Positions 10,990-22,800 of a stretch of 64,000 nucleotides of DNA are shown piece after piece. The stretch is taken from positions 558,001 to 622,000 of the forward strand of contig CAOLHI010000927.1 of the NCBI GenBank assembly GCA_948474755.1, given 5' to 3'. The position numbers and the translations under genes are program-made. Source of the DNA: Ctenosaura bakeri (Eukaryota; Chordata; Lepidosauria; Squamata; Iguanidae). The notes under the pieces were generated by a model. That model saw only the letters and a list, made by a program, of their open reading frames with translations. It made no database searches and had not been told where the DNA came from. Position 1 is the stretch's first letter, and each line of letters opens with the position of its first letter.

Positions 10990-11570
10990 TGGGCTTATAG
11001 TGCTACAGTACACTATAGTACCAGTGAAGTGGCAGTCTTGCACTATAGCACTATGTAAGAAAACTTCTGCTGGCTACAGATGGGATATCGCACTTTCATC
11101 CTCATTGTTATGCTATTTAAAAACTTTTTTATACTGTTTTATATTAGCGCTTCTTTTAACAGAATAGTTTATTAATTGTTTTTATCATTATGACAGATTT
11201 TTATATACTGCTGCTCAAAAACTATGTCTTGGTTCTTGGTTCCCATTCTGGTACAGAGGTAGGATTAACACATGCTACACAAACCCACACAGAGACAGAT
11301 AGAGATGGCCAAGCTGGCTGGAAGATTATGCAAATTGTGTGTGTGTGTGTGTGTGTGTATGTTTTAAATCCAAATTCTGTTTGTAGCCTCTTACTTAGAA
11401 AAGCCACTTACAAGAAGAATCCTTATTCTCCCATGGAAGTTTTTCTGTGGGTTTACACACATTTTTAAAATTTTATTCTTTCAGCTTAGATCTTTTATTA
11501 ATGCTATTGAGTGCACAGAAACAAGAAGTATCGTAAACAACCTGGATATTTTTGAAATCATATACGTTTA
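10990..11570. other. AT-rich sequence with a (GT)n run
   Basis: A perfect (gt)n run lies at about 11336-11358. Palindromic cactatagt-like pieces near 11010-11050 resemble MITE termini. Nothing else recognised. Confidence 0.45.
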
Positions 11571-12040
11571 TTTTTAAATCATTCTTCTTGTTTCAAAAGG
11601 ATAAAAAAAAAAGCTCTTATTAAATTGGCATTCAAAGTCAGCCGACGTCAACGCTGTCACTTTCAAGGTAATTTATGTAATTAAAAATAGGAATGGTAGC
11701 TTGAATATAGCACTGTGAGGCAAATAGAGAGCAGAAATAAACATCAACTCAAGCATCACATACCTATGCATTAGTTTGGGAACATTTGTTGGCAATGTGT
11801 GCTTTCATATGTACGTTGCTGGAAAATTATTCATCATCCCTCTGTCATTTGTACAGTGGTAATTACGTTGTGATCTGCAGCTATGCTGGCAGAGGGGTTT
11901 GAGGAGTTTCAATCTGAAAAGTAAATTTTCCAAGCTCTGGTTATCATCAATAACACTGAGCGGAGCAAAGGAAAATGAGAAAATTAATATTTTACAAATG
12001 GATCATTGAGACTGGGACAGTCCTCTTTTTGAGGCTATCT
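11571..12040. other. Repeat-free AT-rich block, candidate conserved non-coding element
   Basis: No similarity to any repeat family in the window. It contains several homeodomain-like cores (ttaat, taatta at 11670-11685, attacg at 11863) and has stops in all frames. The texture is that of a vertebrate non-coding regulatory block, but this is inference only. Confidence 0.3.
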
Positions 12041-12059
12041 AAATTATAGGTTTCTCCAG

Positions 12060-12385
12060 ATGGGCAAAGATGTCAGGAGGTTGCAATATTTGTTGCCGTA
12101 GTTTTGTGGGCTGTTTTAAATATCCAAAAATATTCTTCTGGGCCATTTTCTGGCAATTCCCAGCACCAACTGCAACATTTTATACCCAGCCTGAAATAGT
12201 TTTCCTTTTCTTTTTCTTTAATCTGAGGCATCTCAGCACAGCAACAACAAAAATGTCCATCCCTCGGTCTGTCTGTCTTTTGTCTGTCTGTCTCTCTCTC
12301 TCTCCCTCTCTCCTTTTAAAGCTATACCATAGCAGTGTAGTAGCACTTTTGCACTGTAGTACTGTAACTCTGGCCACGGTATTTC
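12060..12385 (+). repeat. Interspersed repeat shared with 57970-58250
   Basis: The order of ccagatgggcaaagatg-like, ggcaattcccagcaccaact, gcaacatt and ctgaggcatctc-like strings, followed by a cactttttgcactgtagtac-like block, recurs in diverged form near 58 kb. A (tctg)n/(tc)n simple repeat lies at 12267-12315. The class is unknown. Confidence 0.5.
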
Positions 12386-12399
12386 CAATTTATATATTT

Positions 12400-12740
12400 A
12401 TGGTTGTGAAAGCTGAACAGTGAAGAAAGCTGGCAGGAAGAAAATCAATTCCTTTGAAATGTGGGGCTGGAGGAGAGTTCTATGGATACTGTGGACTGCT
12501 AAAAAAAGAAAAATGGATAGGTCTTAGACCAAATCAAGCCTGAACTCTCACTAGAAGCCAAGATGACTGAGGCTGCTGTGCTTTGGACATATGAGACAAT
12601 ATGACTTATTGGAAAGATGATAATGCTTGGTGAAGTGGAAGGCAGAAGGAAAAATGGGAGGGTGCACAAAAGATGCATTGATTTCAATTAGGGAAGCCAC
12701 AGTCTGAGTTTGCAAGACTTGAGCAAGGCAGGTAATGACC
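12400..12740 (+). mobile_element. RTE/BovB-like LINE ORF2 C-terminal fragment
   Basis: Translated fragments resemble KAGRKKINSFEMWGWRRVLW, then AKKEKW(I), then a (L)CFGHMRQ piece, then GKVEGRRKNGR. This is the same region as 5388-6430: the segment after the RT in RTE/BovB elements. Frames are broken and it is not functional. Confidence 0.7.
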
Positions 12741-13206
12741 ACACTCTGCTGTTGTCCGGCCACACGCATCCTGGTTTCCATCTGTGAAAGGATACGGTTA
12801 GGAGGGCTCTTGGATTCTTCTCATTTATAAGGTCGAAATTGGCTTGTAACTCTAAAGACTTATTTAAGAAACAGAGAGGAGAACACAAGTCCATCAAGTC
12901 ATAAGATCACATCAGTAATGATCCAAAAAATCACAGCAACACCCCCCCCCCGAAAAAAAGATGAGAATGAGCAGGTGCAAAGGTGACAAAAACCAGGAAA
13001 ACCTCAGGAGCTATATCACAAGAAGTCATGCTTCTGTAGACCTGTCTAGAAGAGCCCTATATGTGAATGACACAGATTCCCAAATCTAAGAACAGTACAT
13101 TGGATCATCATGAATTAGAGGTGAATAATTTTCTCCCTCAGAAAGCATTGAGTTGTATGAAGTTTCTTTTAACTTTTCTTGTAATATCTACAAAAAATTC
13201 ACTAAG
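12741..13206. other. Unique sequence with a family Z scrap and a C-run
   Basis: About 60 bp at 12742-12800 (gttgtccggccacacgcatc, ctggtttccatctgtgaaa) match the end of family Z copies. A C10 run is at about 12941-12951. Confidence 0.45.
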
Positions 13207-13210
13207 CACT

Positions 13211-14079
13211 TGTTACTATGGTTCAGACAGACCCGGTGATAGCACTAGATATCTCTTTTTGATATCAAATCATTTGGCCTTCCTTTGACCTTTCTCTGCC
13301 ACCCGGCTCCACGTGTTTGTAAGGGCCGCCGGTCAAGCACGTACACAGGCGCGGCCAGTAAGTACTGGGCATTCCAACTCCCACTTAGGCAGGCAGATTA
13401 ACGCCACTTCGTTGCTTCAGGGACCTCTTTTGCAGACACACCTTGCTTAAGCGCGACTTTACACAAAGGCACTCGGCCTCAAGCCGGCACTCTCGCAACG
13501 CTAAGCCATTTGCATACTCTATTGTTAAATCTGAGCTAAGCTGGTCATGTAAAACCTGACCTTTCCCAACGCTTTGTCCCCCTCCAAACTTGCATTGTTC
13601 TCACCGAGTATGGTGTGGCCTGTAGGCACAATCCACCCTATAAAAACTCCCCGATTCCGAGCCCACCTCGGATCACTCCCAAGTTCCAGACTGTCTTACT
13701 GCCGTTTTGACCAGCAAGCTCCCCTCAGCGAACCGAGTTGAGCTTCCTTCCTCGCAATCTTCAAGTTCTTCAGGACTACGAGATAAGGTGTCATATCACC
13801 CATTTCCCCAAAAAACTCTTATTTCTAATTCCTAGTTAGCTGTGTGTTTGTGATGTCTTTTCTGTTGTTTGTTCTTTAATAAAGATATCACTTTTACTAT
13901 TTTAAAACTTGTCTGACTACTCTTCTGACCTGACCCCGTAGGCATTGGGTTGCAAGATCCCTGCTAAGTTACCCTGCCTCTTGCTAGCTTAAGAGAGTGC
14001 TTGAGTTAATTTCCCCATCTTGTGTTTTTGCTTGGTCAATTGGGCGCCCCTTCCAGGACCCCCAGAGAACAGGGTAACA
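13211..14079 (+). mobile_element. Solo LTR 1 (869 bp), 4-bp target duplication
   Basis: Begins tgttactatgg and ends cagggtaaca, so the termini are tgttac...gtaaca. The tetramer cact flanks both sides (13207-13210 and 14080-14083). A TATA-like box (ccctataaaaactcc, about 13636) and a polyadenylation signal aataaa (about 13878) are in the right order for an LTR. A second copy of the same family lies at 24941-25810 on the other strand. A 4-bp duplication fits a gammaretrovirus-like (class I) endogenous retrovirus. No gag, pol or env sequence adjoins it. Confidence 0.88.
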
Positions 14080-14084
14080 CACTG

Positions 14085-14935
14085 ATTTCCCCTGCTACCC
14101 ACAAAAGTTGCTTTAAGTAAAACTCAGTACAACTTTATTGAAAAGTTCCTTGAAGTTTTTGATGAAGTAGGATATAAACCAATTATACTAAATATTGACA
14201 TTTTGGGAATCCAGTTTTCTCCCTCACTTTATCAATTGTATTTTGTTCTCTTCAGAAACCTATTTAGTGTGCAATCTGAATCAGAGCAGACTATCACATG
14301 AGCAGATGGTGACAGCAGCCAAGCATTTATTTAGGTGGCAAACTAGTTGTGGTGCCCTCTTCTGAAAGAGGAACATCACTCAATACCATCAACACCACCC
14401 ACACTCTATGAGATCCATGAGCTTACACCAGGTTCTGCTGCTAAAACGTTTTACTGGTGACTTTATTTGGGGTTTACTTCCCCTAGGCTTACAACGTTGG
14501 ATCCTGACTGAGCAGAACCTCTTGAAAGTCATGGTTACATCATAACTTTCAGCAGGCCTTTGTCCTTCTCTCATTTAAGGTGAAACTTCCCCTTGGGATT
14601 CTAAAATTCCAGGCTCCTTAGATCCAGTTCCTGCGATGAGTGATCAAGCCCCGCCTGGCACAGGGAAGGCTCCTGTTTTGGCTGGGATATTTATCAGGCT
14701 TCCTGCAGCTGTTCCTTGCATAGTGGTCACAGGAAGGGTTGCTGGACATGCACTCATTCATCCTGGCCAGTCTGCTTGTCAAACCAAACTAGTTTCTTCT
14801 GTCTTCCCTGGTTGTTTCTCTTCCCTTTTAACTCTTCTTCCTGACCAGGTCTTCCAGTGTAGCCTGCCACACCCACAATCTTTCCCAGCTGTTGCAGATT
14901 ACTCTGCTGAGACCAATAGGCATGTGAGTTGTCCA
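14085..14935. other. Unique sequence, nothing recognised
   Basis: No repeat I can name and no coding motif. Confidence 0.35.
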
Positions 14936-15305
14936 CACCTTCAAACTGTCCTAATTTGGCTGGGACAGTTCCAATTAATCCTCTGCCATCCCATTTTTTC
15001 AGTTGCTTTAAAAATGCTTCAGTTTCTTTCTCTTCTTTCCATTTTTCCTCTTTTGTCTTCAGCTAACTTCAGTTATTGCAAACTGAGCTTCAAAGTGCAA
15101 AACCAGTTTGTACCTAATTTAATTCAGAAGTGAGGAGAGGACAGGAGGTGGTGAAATCTTGCCTTTCCCCAGAGGCTCAGCAAAAGCAGGCTGCTGCAAC
15201 TTCTCCTAACTTGTATGTTGTTTCTCATTAACAACTTTTGTCATCTTGATCACATTCTGATGTTGCCTGGCCACACACATCCTGGTTTTCGTCTGTGAAA
15301 TGTTG
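14936..15305 (+). repeat. Interspersed repeat 'family Z', long copy
   Basis: Shares ctgggacagttccaattaat, then tttcagttgctttaa, ctgagcttcaaagtgcaaa, tcttgcctttcc, ctgctgcaacttctcc and ggccacacacatcctgg, in order, with 47275-47640. A pyrimidine-rich strand runs through it. The class is unknown. Confidence 0.6.
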
Positions 15306-15565
15306 GACGATAAAGCTCGGAGGGGCATTTCAACCTTTCAGAATGTCAGGGAAGAAGCAATTTGCATGCAATCAAAATCAGTGTTGCCAAGAGGTGGAAT
15401 CTTGCCTTTCGCAGTAGGCTCAGGCAAAAGCAAACTGCTTCAATGTTTCCTAGCTTGTCTGTTCTTCCTCTTTAGTATTTTTTTGTCATCTTCACCACAT
15501 CCTGATGTTGCTTGGCCACACTTGTCCCATTTTCCTTTTGTGAAATGTTGAAGGATATGGTTGTC
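15306..15565 (+). repeat. Family Z, second partial copy in tandem
   Basis: Repeats the second half of the preceding copy (tcttgcctttcgcagtaggc, catcctgatgttgcttggcc, tgtgaaatgttgaag) directly downstream, suggesting a local duplication or two independent insertions. Confidence 0.6.
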
Positions 15566-16080
15566 TTCTCTTTTCTTTAGGATCATAAAAAGAGGTTGTA
15601 CATCACTAAGGAGCAAGAGAGGACACTCTTTTGCATAATATTTGCATGTGTTAATTTAATGTGTTAGAAATAAGTGCTATATCTAAAATTTTAGAAATAA
15701 CTGCTATAATCTTAAGTAAAAATCTTGCTATAATATGGAAGACCAGGTGATCTGTGTGATTGCTAAATCTGCTGTCCAGGTCCTTATTCTTGATGGGCAA
15801 TTTCAGGTCTCCCCTGCTCCTTTCTTTGTTTTTTGGTTTTCTTCTTTAAACTGGACTTAGACTGGACAACCTTTCCAGTAGGGGACTGTCATCTGAGAGA
15901 TGTTCAGAAAGAAGATCGCCCATGGGAAAGCAGAACATGGCCACCCTAAAGGAATACATGGGGTTGGGAGAGCACCACCCCAACAGCAGGCTGCTAAGAT
16001 AGTATAATTGCAATATTAGCACATGCCTAGAGGTAAGATCGTTCAGTCCATGCAACTGTATGAGCATAGGCTCTCTTTGG
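15566..16080. other. Unique AT-rich sequence
   Basis: No repeat or coding motif recognised. Confidence 0.35.
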
Positions 16081-16082
16081 AT

Positions 16083-16212
16083 GTCTGCACTACACAGTTA
16101 TAGCAGTATGATGCCACTTTAACTGCAATGGCTACATCCTGTGTAATCTCGGGATTTATAGTTTGATGAGGTCCCTGGAATTCTTTGCTAGACTCTGTAG
16201 TTCAGACATATT
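16083..16212. repeat. MITE-like fragment
   Basis: gcactacacagttatagcag, then gatgccactttaactgcaat, then gggatttatagtttgatgag: same layout as the arm of the MITE at 47733-47945. Confidence 0.6.
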
Positions 16213-16777
16213 CTATGACATCTTAAAAAGCATGCAGTAAAGAGAGGAGCCTGTTCCCACAATACCAGTCTTCTCCAACATGTCTTTATTACTTATTCCT
16301 TTACAGTGTCTGACAAGGACTGTATAGGAAGTAGTTTATTGATGACTGACAAGTTCACAAACTTGCTTTTTCCCCATAACAAAGCTTAAACTATAATTGT
16401 TGTCACAATCAGCAGAGGAAGCAGTCTTTACACAATTAGCTTCTTTATTATTGGAGCATAATTAATTCATGGCTTCTTCCATAATATTATTTTAATTAGT
16501 GGGAGAGAAAGAAAGAAGCACATCTCTTAGACATACTAGGCTACTAATGAATAGGTACAGACGTTAGTTAATTACATGGTTCAGTTATCTTTCTTTAAAC
16601 AGTTCCTTGGCTGTTGTTTTCCTCAGCTTGCTAGACAAGACCCCAATTGCATTAGATCACACCTTAAGGTCTTCATTACTCCAGATTTACATGTCACCAA
16701 ATTAAAATGAAACATTTTTACAGGCAGAAGCAATGACCTCAGAATGTAAGGGATGTATCCTACTATGACCTAGAAAG
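16213..16777. other. Repeat-free AT-rich block
   Basis: Contains several attaatt/taattag strings (about 16430-16500) and no repeat family. Possible regulatory sequence but without direct evidence. Confidence 0.3.
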
Positions 16778-16985
16778 GGGTTTTTCACCGGGGTTCCCTG
16801 GAACCCCAGAGTTCTACAAAAGGTTGCTGGGTGTTTCACAAGAGATCATGATTGGAAAAATTACCAGTAACTTTTTTCAGACTGTAGATATAATAACTCT
16901 TATCCAGGGGTTCTGTGAGATTTGAAAATTATTTCAAGGGTTCCTCTTAGGTAGAAAGGTTAGAAAGGCTGCCTTAGAGCATAAA
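16778..16985 (+). repeat. Decayed hAT-like or other DNA element ('ggggttccctggaacc')
   Basis: ggtttttcaccggggttccc at one end and caagggttcctcttaggtag, aaaggttagaaaggc at the other resemble the ends of a degenerate non-autonomous element with an internal ggggttctgtgag block. No reliable target duplication. Confidence 0.4.
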
Positions 16986-17129
16986 ATTTAGAAAGCGAGC
17001 AAACATACAAGAAACAAGAGAGGCACCTGGGGAGAAACTAATAGTAGACACTATTTTTATTTAGAGGTGGATTATTTTTGTATGTTTTAAAAGTGTGTAA
17101 AAAATTATAAATTCATATATTGATATATT

Positions 17130-17275
17130 AATTTATCTTTCCTAATGTACGCACTGGAGCACTGTGGCTGAGAATTCTAAATACTCCTCCCTAAACAACA
17201 AATCCCAGGAGTCCATAGAATCTTGCCATAGCAGTTAAAGTGGAATTTAGCATTATAATTGTGTAGTGGGAGCCA
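17130..17275. repeat. MITE-like fragment
   Basis: gagaattctaaatactcctc, then aacaaatcccaggagtcca and cataattgtgtagtggga: one arm plus terminus of the tgtagtttaggga MITE family. Confidence 0.6.
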
Positions 17276-17489
17276 GTGTGATACAGTGGTTTAAGTGGTT
17301 GAGCATGACACTGGAGACCAAAGTTCAGATTCCTGCTCAGCTATTTAAACTCGCTGGATCATCTCTCTCAGCCTCAGAGGAGGGCAAAGGCAAATCCCCT
17401 CCGAACAAATCTTGCCAAGAAAACTTCACCATAGCTTTGCCTTAAGGATGCCATAAGCCAGAAATAACTTGAAGGCACACAACAATAAC
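17276..17489 (+). mobile_element. tRNA-derived SINE, full length
   Basis: Head acagtggtttaagtggttgag and agttcagattcctgctca (A and B boxes), body ctcagcctcagaggagggca, aacaaatcttgccaagaaaa, and tail acttgaaggcacacaacaat. The most complete copy of the dominant SINE in the window. Confidence 0.9.
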
Positions 17490-18155
17490 TGTGTAGTGGG
17501 AAAGGGCTCACGGCTAAAGTTTGATGGTGATGCTTGTGCTATTATTCCACTTTCAACATCCTGTGGAATTCTGGGCTTTGTAGTTTACTGAGGCCAAAGA
17601 GCTCTCTGGCTTTCCGCACTAGAGTGGAGGAGCGTTTCACCACATTTTATAAGCGATGTTTTTTACTCTGACTTACTCCAATTCCTATCTTCAGTTTCTG
17701 TCAAAGTAAAGTGGAGAAAATCATTTGTAGCTTCTGCATCGTCATTTCTCCTGGAACTCCTATTCCCCTCCCTCCTCTACTCTGCCACCACTGACTGGTC
17801 AATTTAACACCCACCTCTGTGATATAAATCAATGTAACGCTTCTGCATGTAGGAAAAAACAAAGCAGCACTGTTGTGGTTGGTTTGACTTGGAGTTTTTC
17901 TGTTTTTATATTACACTGGTTTCACAATGATGTGAACCATGCTAAGAGCTGAACATGTGCAGAACAAACTACGACAGAACGACATCAAACCAGTTTGATG
18001 TGCAGATGTATTCACAACGTAACAATGCTACAGCGATGTATCTCCCTTGTGCGGAAAAGGCCTAAATGTCCCTTCCTAAACTGCAAACCCCAGGATTTCA
18101 TAGGATGTTGAAAGTGGAATAAAAGCACTATAACAGTGTAGTGAGGAAATGGCCA
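17490..18155. mobile_element. MITE with inverted arms, split by a nested TIR element
   Basis: Left arm: cactttcaacatcctgtgga, attctgggctttgtagttta. Right arm (18060-18150) is its inverse: tgcaaaccccaggatttcat, aggatgttgaaagtggaata, then cactataacagtgtagtgag. The arms belong to the tgtagttta MITE family. Bases 17602-18061 do not belong to it and look like a separate element. Confidence 0.65.
17602..18061. mobile_element. Candidate TIR element H nested in the MITE
   Basis: Ends ggctttccgcact and gtgcggaaaaggcc are inverted over about 10 bp. They resemble the ggccctttccgcac termini of the hairpin-rich family. The interior shows no obvious hairpin series, so membership is tentative. Confidence 0.45.
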
Positions 18156-20100
18156 TAGTCTGCCGGTTTTCCTATTGCCTTTTGCTTTATCAAGCATCCT
18201 TGTCTTTTCCTATATATGTTGTGCAACTTTGGACTTTTCTTTCACCTCTGAGTACTTCAATAGGTGAATGTGCTTTTAGCCTGAGGCCACTGCGTCATTA
18301 GATACAGCTTGTCCTCTACTCTTTCCCAGTACCTGGTCGAGTGCCTTTTGACTTGGGAGTCTCATCTTCCAGCCCTATCTCTTCTTTCCATTTGGACTGC
18401 CTCATCATAAGATTAAGATAAAAAGCTTCAGGACTGGTTTATTATTACATTCTTCTGCACAGTGCTAGCTCCTTTACTATGGTGCCTTTACTCCTTTAGC
18501 TATGGTGCCACTGCCACTGTCTCTGAGAAATTCTCCACCAGTGTCATCCCCCACTACTGCTGCTACTGCCAAGTAGCTGCTTGGGACCTGTCTGACCCTT
18601 CAGCAAAAGCCTGTCTGATGTGGGAAAAGCTTCCAGCATTAGTGCCGGCACCACCGTAGTCACTTGCCTCACAGGAACACACAATCCCGCCACTCCAGAA
18701 AGGTAGTGTCAAGGTGGGGCACATAAAGTTATCCTTCAAGGACATATAATTATCCTTGAGTTAAAAATCAGTTTAAACCTTTTCCACTGCAGCCATAGAG
18801 CCTGTAAAATGTTTGAGTTTGGTTTGTTTTTTCTTCCTGTCCTTCTCCCCTCTTTCCCCCTTCCCCTCCTTTCCCCTCACATACACATATAAACTTTTTT
18901 TCCACATCATTTTACACAGTGCACAATTTGGCACCTACATTTTAGCCATCAATGCAAGCACATTCCTACTGATTTTCTGCATCCCAGCAAGCCTGCCGTT
19001 TCTAGTCCTGTCAAAAGAAAAGTGGCTGGAGTTTTTTTCTTCTTCTTCTTGCAAATCACAGTGAGGCCCCCTCCACACACAAATAACAAAGGAAGTAAAT
19101 TGCAAAAGTTTTTGCCCATTAATATAGAAAAAATTGTCAGCACCTCTGATGTTAGATTTCCTTTTTTTAAAAAAAAAAATTTTGCACTTTGATTGCTCCT
19201 AATAGCAGGGCAAAATTAAGTTCGAACAGCCCACGTTTTATCTTAATGGTTATGAATGATTATCGCTCTTTGCAGAAAGGCTCTGAGGTCTAGGTATCAG
19301 CTAAAAGGTTAGAAAGTATGTATCTGACAAGAAGAGCAAAAGATAAAGTAGGTGTTACCTGGGCTGGTTTTGTGTATTTCTGAAAGGTCAGCTGAAGTCC
19401 TTTTGAAAGGTCAGTTCAGACAATTCTAGATGTTAAATAAGCATATGCTTTCGTCATACACAAGAGAAATAATCTCAAATGAAGAACAAGGTGCTAAAAA
19501 TGATTACACAGGCCTGTAAAACTAAGGGCCATAAAAACTTTTTAAAAAAAGGATAGTGGTTTTATACCTTTGGTATGCTAAATTCAAAAATGACCTCAGA
19601 TTTGCTCCATTATATAGTTTTTTATTTCACACTTGCTTTGTTGTTTTATGTGACTGAATGAAATTAGTAATGAAAAAGTACCACATGGAACCTGTTTTAT
19701 AACCAGATCCAAATATATTTATTTACAAAAACTATAACACTTATAAAACACTTTAATTCACTGATATGAAACAGAAAAATCCATTCAAAAGCACTAAAAG
19801 AAATTGCACTAGAACATCAGCGTCCACACCTAATCACAAACTAAGTAACAACTGAATTGATAAAATATTGAATTTGTGAAAGAACTATGTTTGGTATGAC
19901 ATTTTTATTGTGTTTTTTGAATTCAGCACCCAAGAATACATTAAAGAAAATATTGAAAAAGGTTTTTTGTTTTTTTTTAATCACAGGGCTGTGTTATTAG
20001 CTTCACATATGCATACGGCATCAACTTAGCACAACAGAATTTCCAGAAGACATATACACATACAAAGATAGCTGGCCCATCCTTGAGAATTATGGGGGAA
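18156..20100. other. Unique sequence, nothing recognised
   Basis: Long stretch without a nameable repeat apart from T/A runs (about 19161-19178, 19968-19977). Short frames have no motif. Includes AT-rich sequence at 19.4-20.0 kb that may be slowly evolving non-coding DNA, but I cannot show it. Confidence 0.35.
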
Positions 20101-20104
20101 ACAC

Positions 20105-20350
20105 AGAGGAGTCATAGATCTTAGATTCTTGCATGGTGCTGCAAGGACCATCTAGTCCAATCCACTGCCGTGCAGGAATACACACTTAACAACTCTCCCG
20201 AAAGATGACCATCTAACCTCTGTTTAAAGACATCCATAGAAGAGGAATCCACCCAAAGCAGTCTGTTCCACAAACAGTTCATATAGTAAAGGAGTTCTTC
20301 CGAATGACTAGGTGGGATTTCTTTTCTTGGCCCACTCTTTACCTGCCCCA
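20105..20350 (-). mobile_element. CR1 LINE, 3' end, minus strand
   Basis: On the minus strand the frame reads DSSSMDVFKQRLDGHLSGE, matching the PSLEVFKxRLDxxLxG end of CR1 ORF2, followed by ttggactagatggtccttgc. 3' truncated before a clean attctatgattct tail. Confidence 0.8.
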
Positions 20351-20394
20351 ATGTTCTTCAAAATTTTCACACTTTATTCTCAGACTCTTTCCAT

Positions 20395-20745
20395 AGGATG
20401 TTGTCATCCCACCTTGGGGACGGGAGAAGGACAGGACCCGGATGACGCTTATGCATGATGTTGATAAGATCTCATCATTCTCCCATTCCCAGGCAATATG
20501 AATGTGCGGTAAATCACTGAAGGGTTTTACCTGTCAATGACCGGCAATTGCGCAGCCCTCCTGCTGCCCTCTCACACTTACTTTAGGTGCAGAGGTCCTG
20601 GAAGCGCGATGGTGGCAATTCCTACCCCAGCGTAGCCTAGGACAGTGCCCGGCTGTGCTGTAGAAGGAAGAGGTGGCGCCATTGTGCTTCCTCCATTCAC
20701 AGAGGCAGCTGGTGTGGAGGTAAGTGGTCCTGTCATGCTCCCCTC
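20395..20745. mobile_element. Candidate hairpin/TIR element F
   Basis: Contains gtagcctaggacagtgcccg, gctgtgctgtagaaggaaga and gccattgtgcttcc, which parallel the cagcgcaacc...ggctgcgctgg and ggaag blocks of elements A and E, plus a caattgcgcagc string. The termini are not clear. Confidence 0.4.
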
Positions 20746-21715
20746 CCCAGAGAGGCTCTATTGAGATCCCTGCAGGACATTGCCAAGATCCAGTAAGCTG
20801 AAGGGCCTCAAACTAAAGCCAACAAAAAAGATAAGCCGTCCTGATTTTGTCTAGAAAGCACTGAGTCATAAATACTTTCTTCTTTTTCTCTAAATGGTTT
20901 GCCCAACAAGAGAGGGAGAAGTCCAGCCAGCCTCATCCTGCTTCTTCAAATCCATTTCAGTTTCTATTCATTTCATTTTACTGAATTATTTTGGTTTGGT
21001 TTGATTGATTGATTTTGCCAAAAAAATGTTTTTTTAAATGTACATGTGGTTTTCGCATCCACGTACCTAGTGGAAACGAAAGACATAGGAAAGAAAGACC
21101 TGTATGCTTCTTAGAAAGGATATCTTACTCTGTAAGTTTTGCTTGTTTGAGAGAAAGTTTCTGGCTATCTCTTTATTTTTTCTAAATGTTTTAGTTTTAT
21201 TTGTATGTGTACAAAAGAGAGTAACTAAAGATATATTTGTAGGAGAATACTTTTAAAAAGGTACTAATAAGAAGAGTACTTTTGTTTTTGTGTCTCAAAC
21301 ACGGGCATGCTAATTTAGCCTGGGGTTATTCTCAGCCTCAATATTTCTTCCCAAAGCTCAATAAAATTAGCAGATGCCATCCAGAAATTAATACACAGTT
21401 ACTTTCTTAATTAGATAATGCACCTATGTGACTTGCCATGCATTTGGGTCAGGAACACACTAGGAACCATTTTACTGGAAGTCTACACTTAATGTTTGGA
21501 ATCCTCTTAATGGCATATGAAGGTGGAGTGTGGACAGTTGCATTCTTGGGAAAAAAGAGGAGGGTGATGAGAAGAGACAGAGAAACATCCCTAAGAGTAT
21601 CAGTTTACATCGCAGAGGGTTCAGGATAGATAGAGGTAAGAAGGGAGGACACTTCAGGTCACTCAAACTAACTAGTTCTATTACTACTGCCCCACTGTGA
21701 AGCATTCTAGATTCT
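20746..21715. other. Unique sequence, nothing recognised
   Basis: No repeat family or coding motif seen. Confidence 0.35.
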
Positions 21716-21731
21716 TCAGTGCTATTGCACT

Positions 21732-21851
21732 TTTAACATGACCTTGGGTGCATCACACACTCTGAGCCCCCCCCCAAAAAAAACATGATAGGGTCACCTT
21801 AGGGTCACCATACATTAGAAACAAGTTGAAGCCACCCAACAACAACAACAT
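21732..21851 (+). mobile_element. SINE 3' fragment
   Basis: accttgggtgcatcacacac, then atgatagggtcaccttaggg, then gaagccacccaacaacaac: body and tail of the dominant SINE, lacking the head. Confidence 0.75.
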
Positions 21852-22684
21852 CTTGGAGGAGGTTGTTGCAGAATTCTCCATCTCCCTTGTGCAATGACCA
21901 AGCTCACCCTCCCTGCAAAAAACTATTGTTTTATGCTTTCTCTCTCCAGTTTGTGGCCAGTGAAAAACAGGGGATGGTCAGACAGATAATGTTGAAGACC
22001 TCTTGCAGGACAGATGCTGTTGTGCATCTGACTACATTCACATAGCCAGATGCTACTCAGCACTCTATCCACTCATTATTAACCACTAAATGACCACATT
22101 CGGGGTGGATACATAAGGTAGGTGAGACTTACAAGTGGGAGAGGGTGTTGTGTCATAGTTCCACCATGGCAGAACTTTATGACATGTTTCCTAATGCAGG
22201 ATCTCAGCCAAATTTTTTTCAGTGCCTCTTTTGGTGCTTGCCTCTTCTTTGCTCTCTTGTACTGCCATCACCACCTCAAGCTTATCTGATCTAGGTGTTA
22301 CGAATTTTGGGAGACAGGCTTTATGGTTAAATAAATGTATGTGAAATTTGCAGGTGAGAGCTGTTGCCATATCAACTACTCAAATCTGTTTATTTTTGCC
22401 CACAAAAATTCATTCATATCAATAAGGTAAAACCCTTTTATACAGAACTGGTTAAAGTAACAGTTACTTTAGTGACATTTGTGAATTAATTGCAACCCCT
22501 CCTTGCCAGCGATCCTGCAGAATAATATTAATATGTCTTTGATTTAGGAATGACAGTTCCTATGACAACTGATGGAGGAAAGTAAGTGTGGAGAACTCCA
22601 AATGTCAAAGATAAGTGTACTATGTGGTTAAAACCAAGGTGGGGTAGGCTTGATCCAATACAGATAGGATCAGTATCAGGTCTG
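21852..22684. other. Unique sequence, nothing recognised
   Basis: No repeat or coding motif recognised. Confidence 0.35.
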
Positions 22685-22800
22685 GAAATTCTATAGCCCT
22701 TCAGATGTCCTAGGCCTGCAACTCCCAACAGCTCTAGCCAGAAAAGCCAGTGGTGAGTAATGTTGGGAATTGTAATTCAACAGCCTTTAGAAAGGCTCAT
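22685..22800. repeat. Short palindromic repeat ('caactcccaac...gttgggaattgtaattca')
   Basis: ccttcagatgtcctaggcct, gcaactcccaacagctctag, then gttgggaattgtaattcaac: inverted arms around a short centre. Other members lie at 35460-35585 and 47160-47270. Probably a hAT-type MITE. Confidence 0.55.

Noticed and set aside
12180..12423. Ser/Leu-rich and Arg-rich open frames
   Set aside because: They derive from (tctg)n/(tc)n simple sequence.
14636..15133. 165-codon open frame
   Set aside because: No domain or signal recognised. It overlaps family Z and looks like chance.
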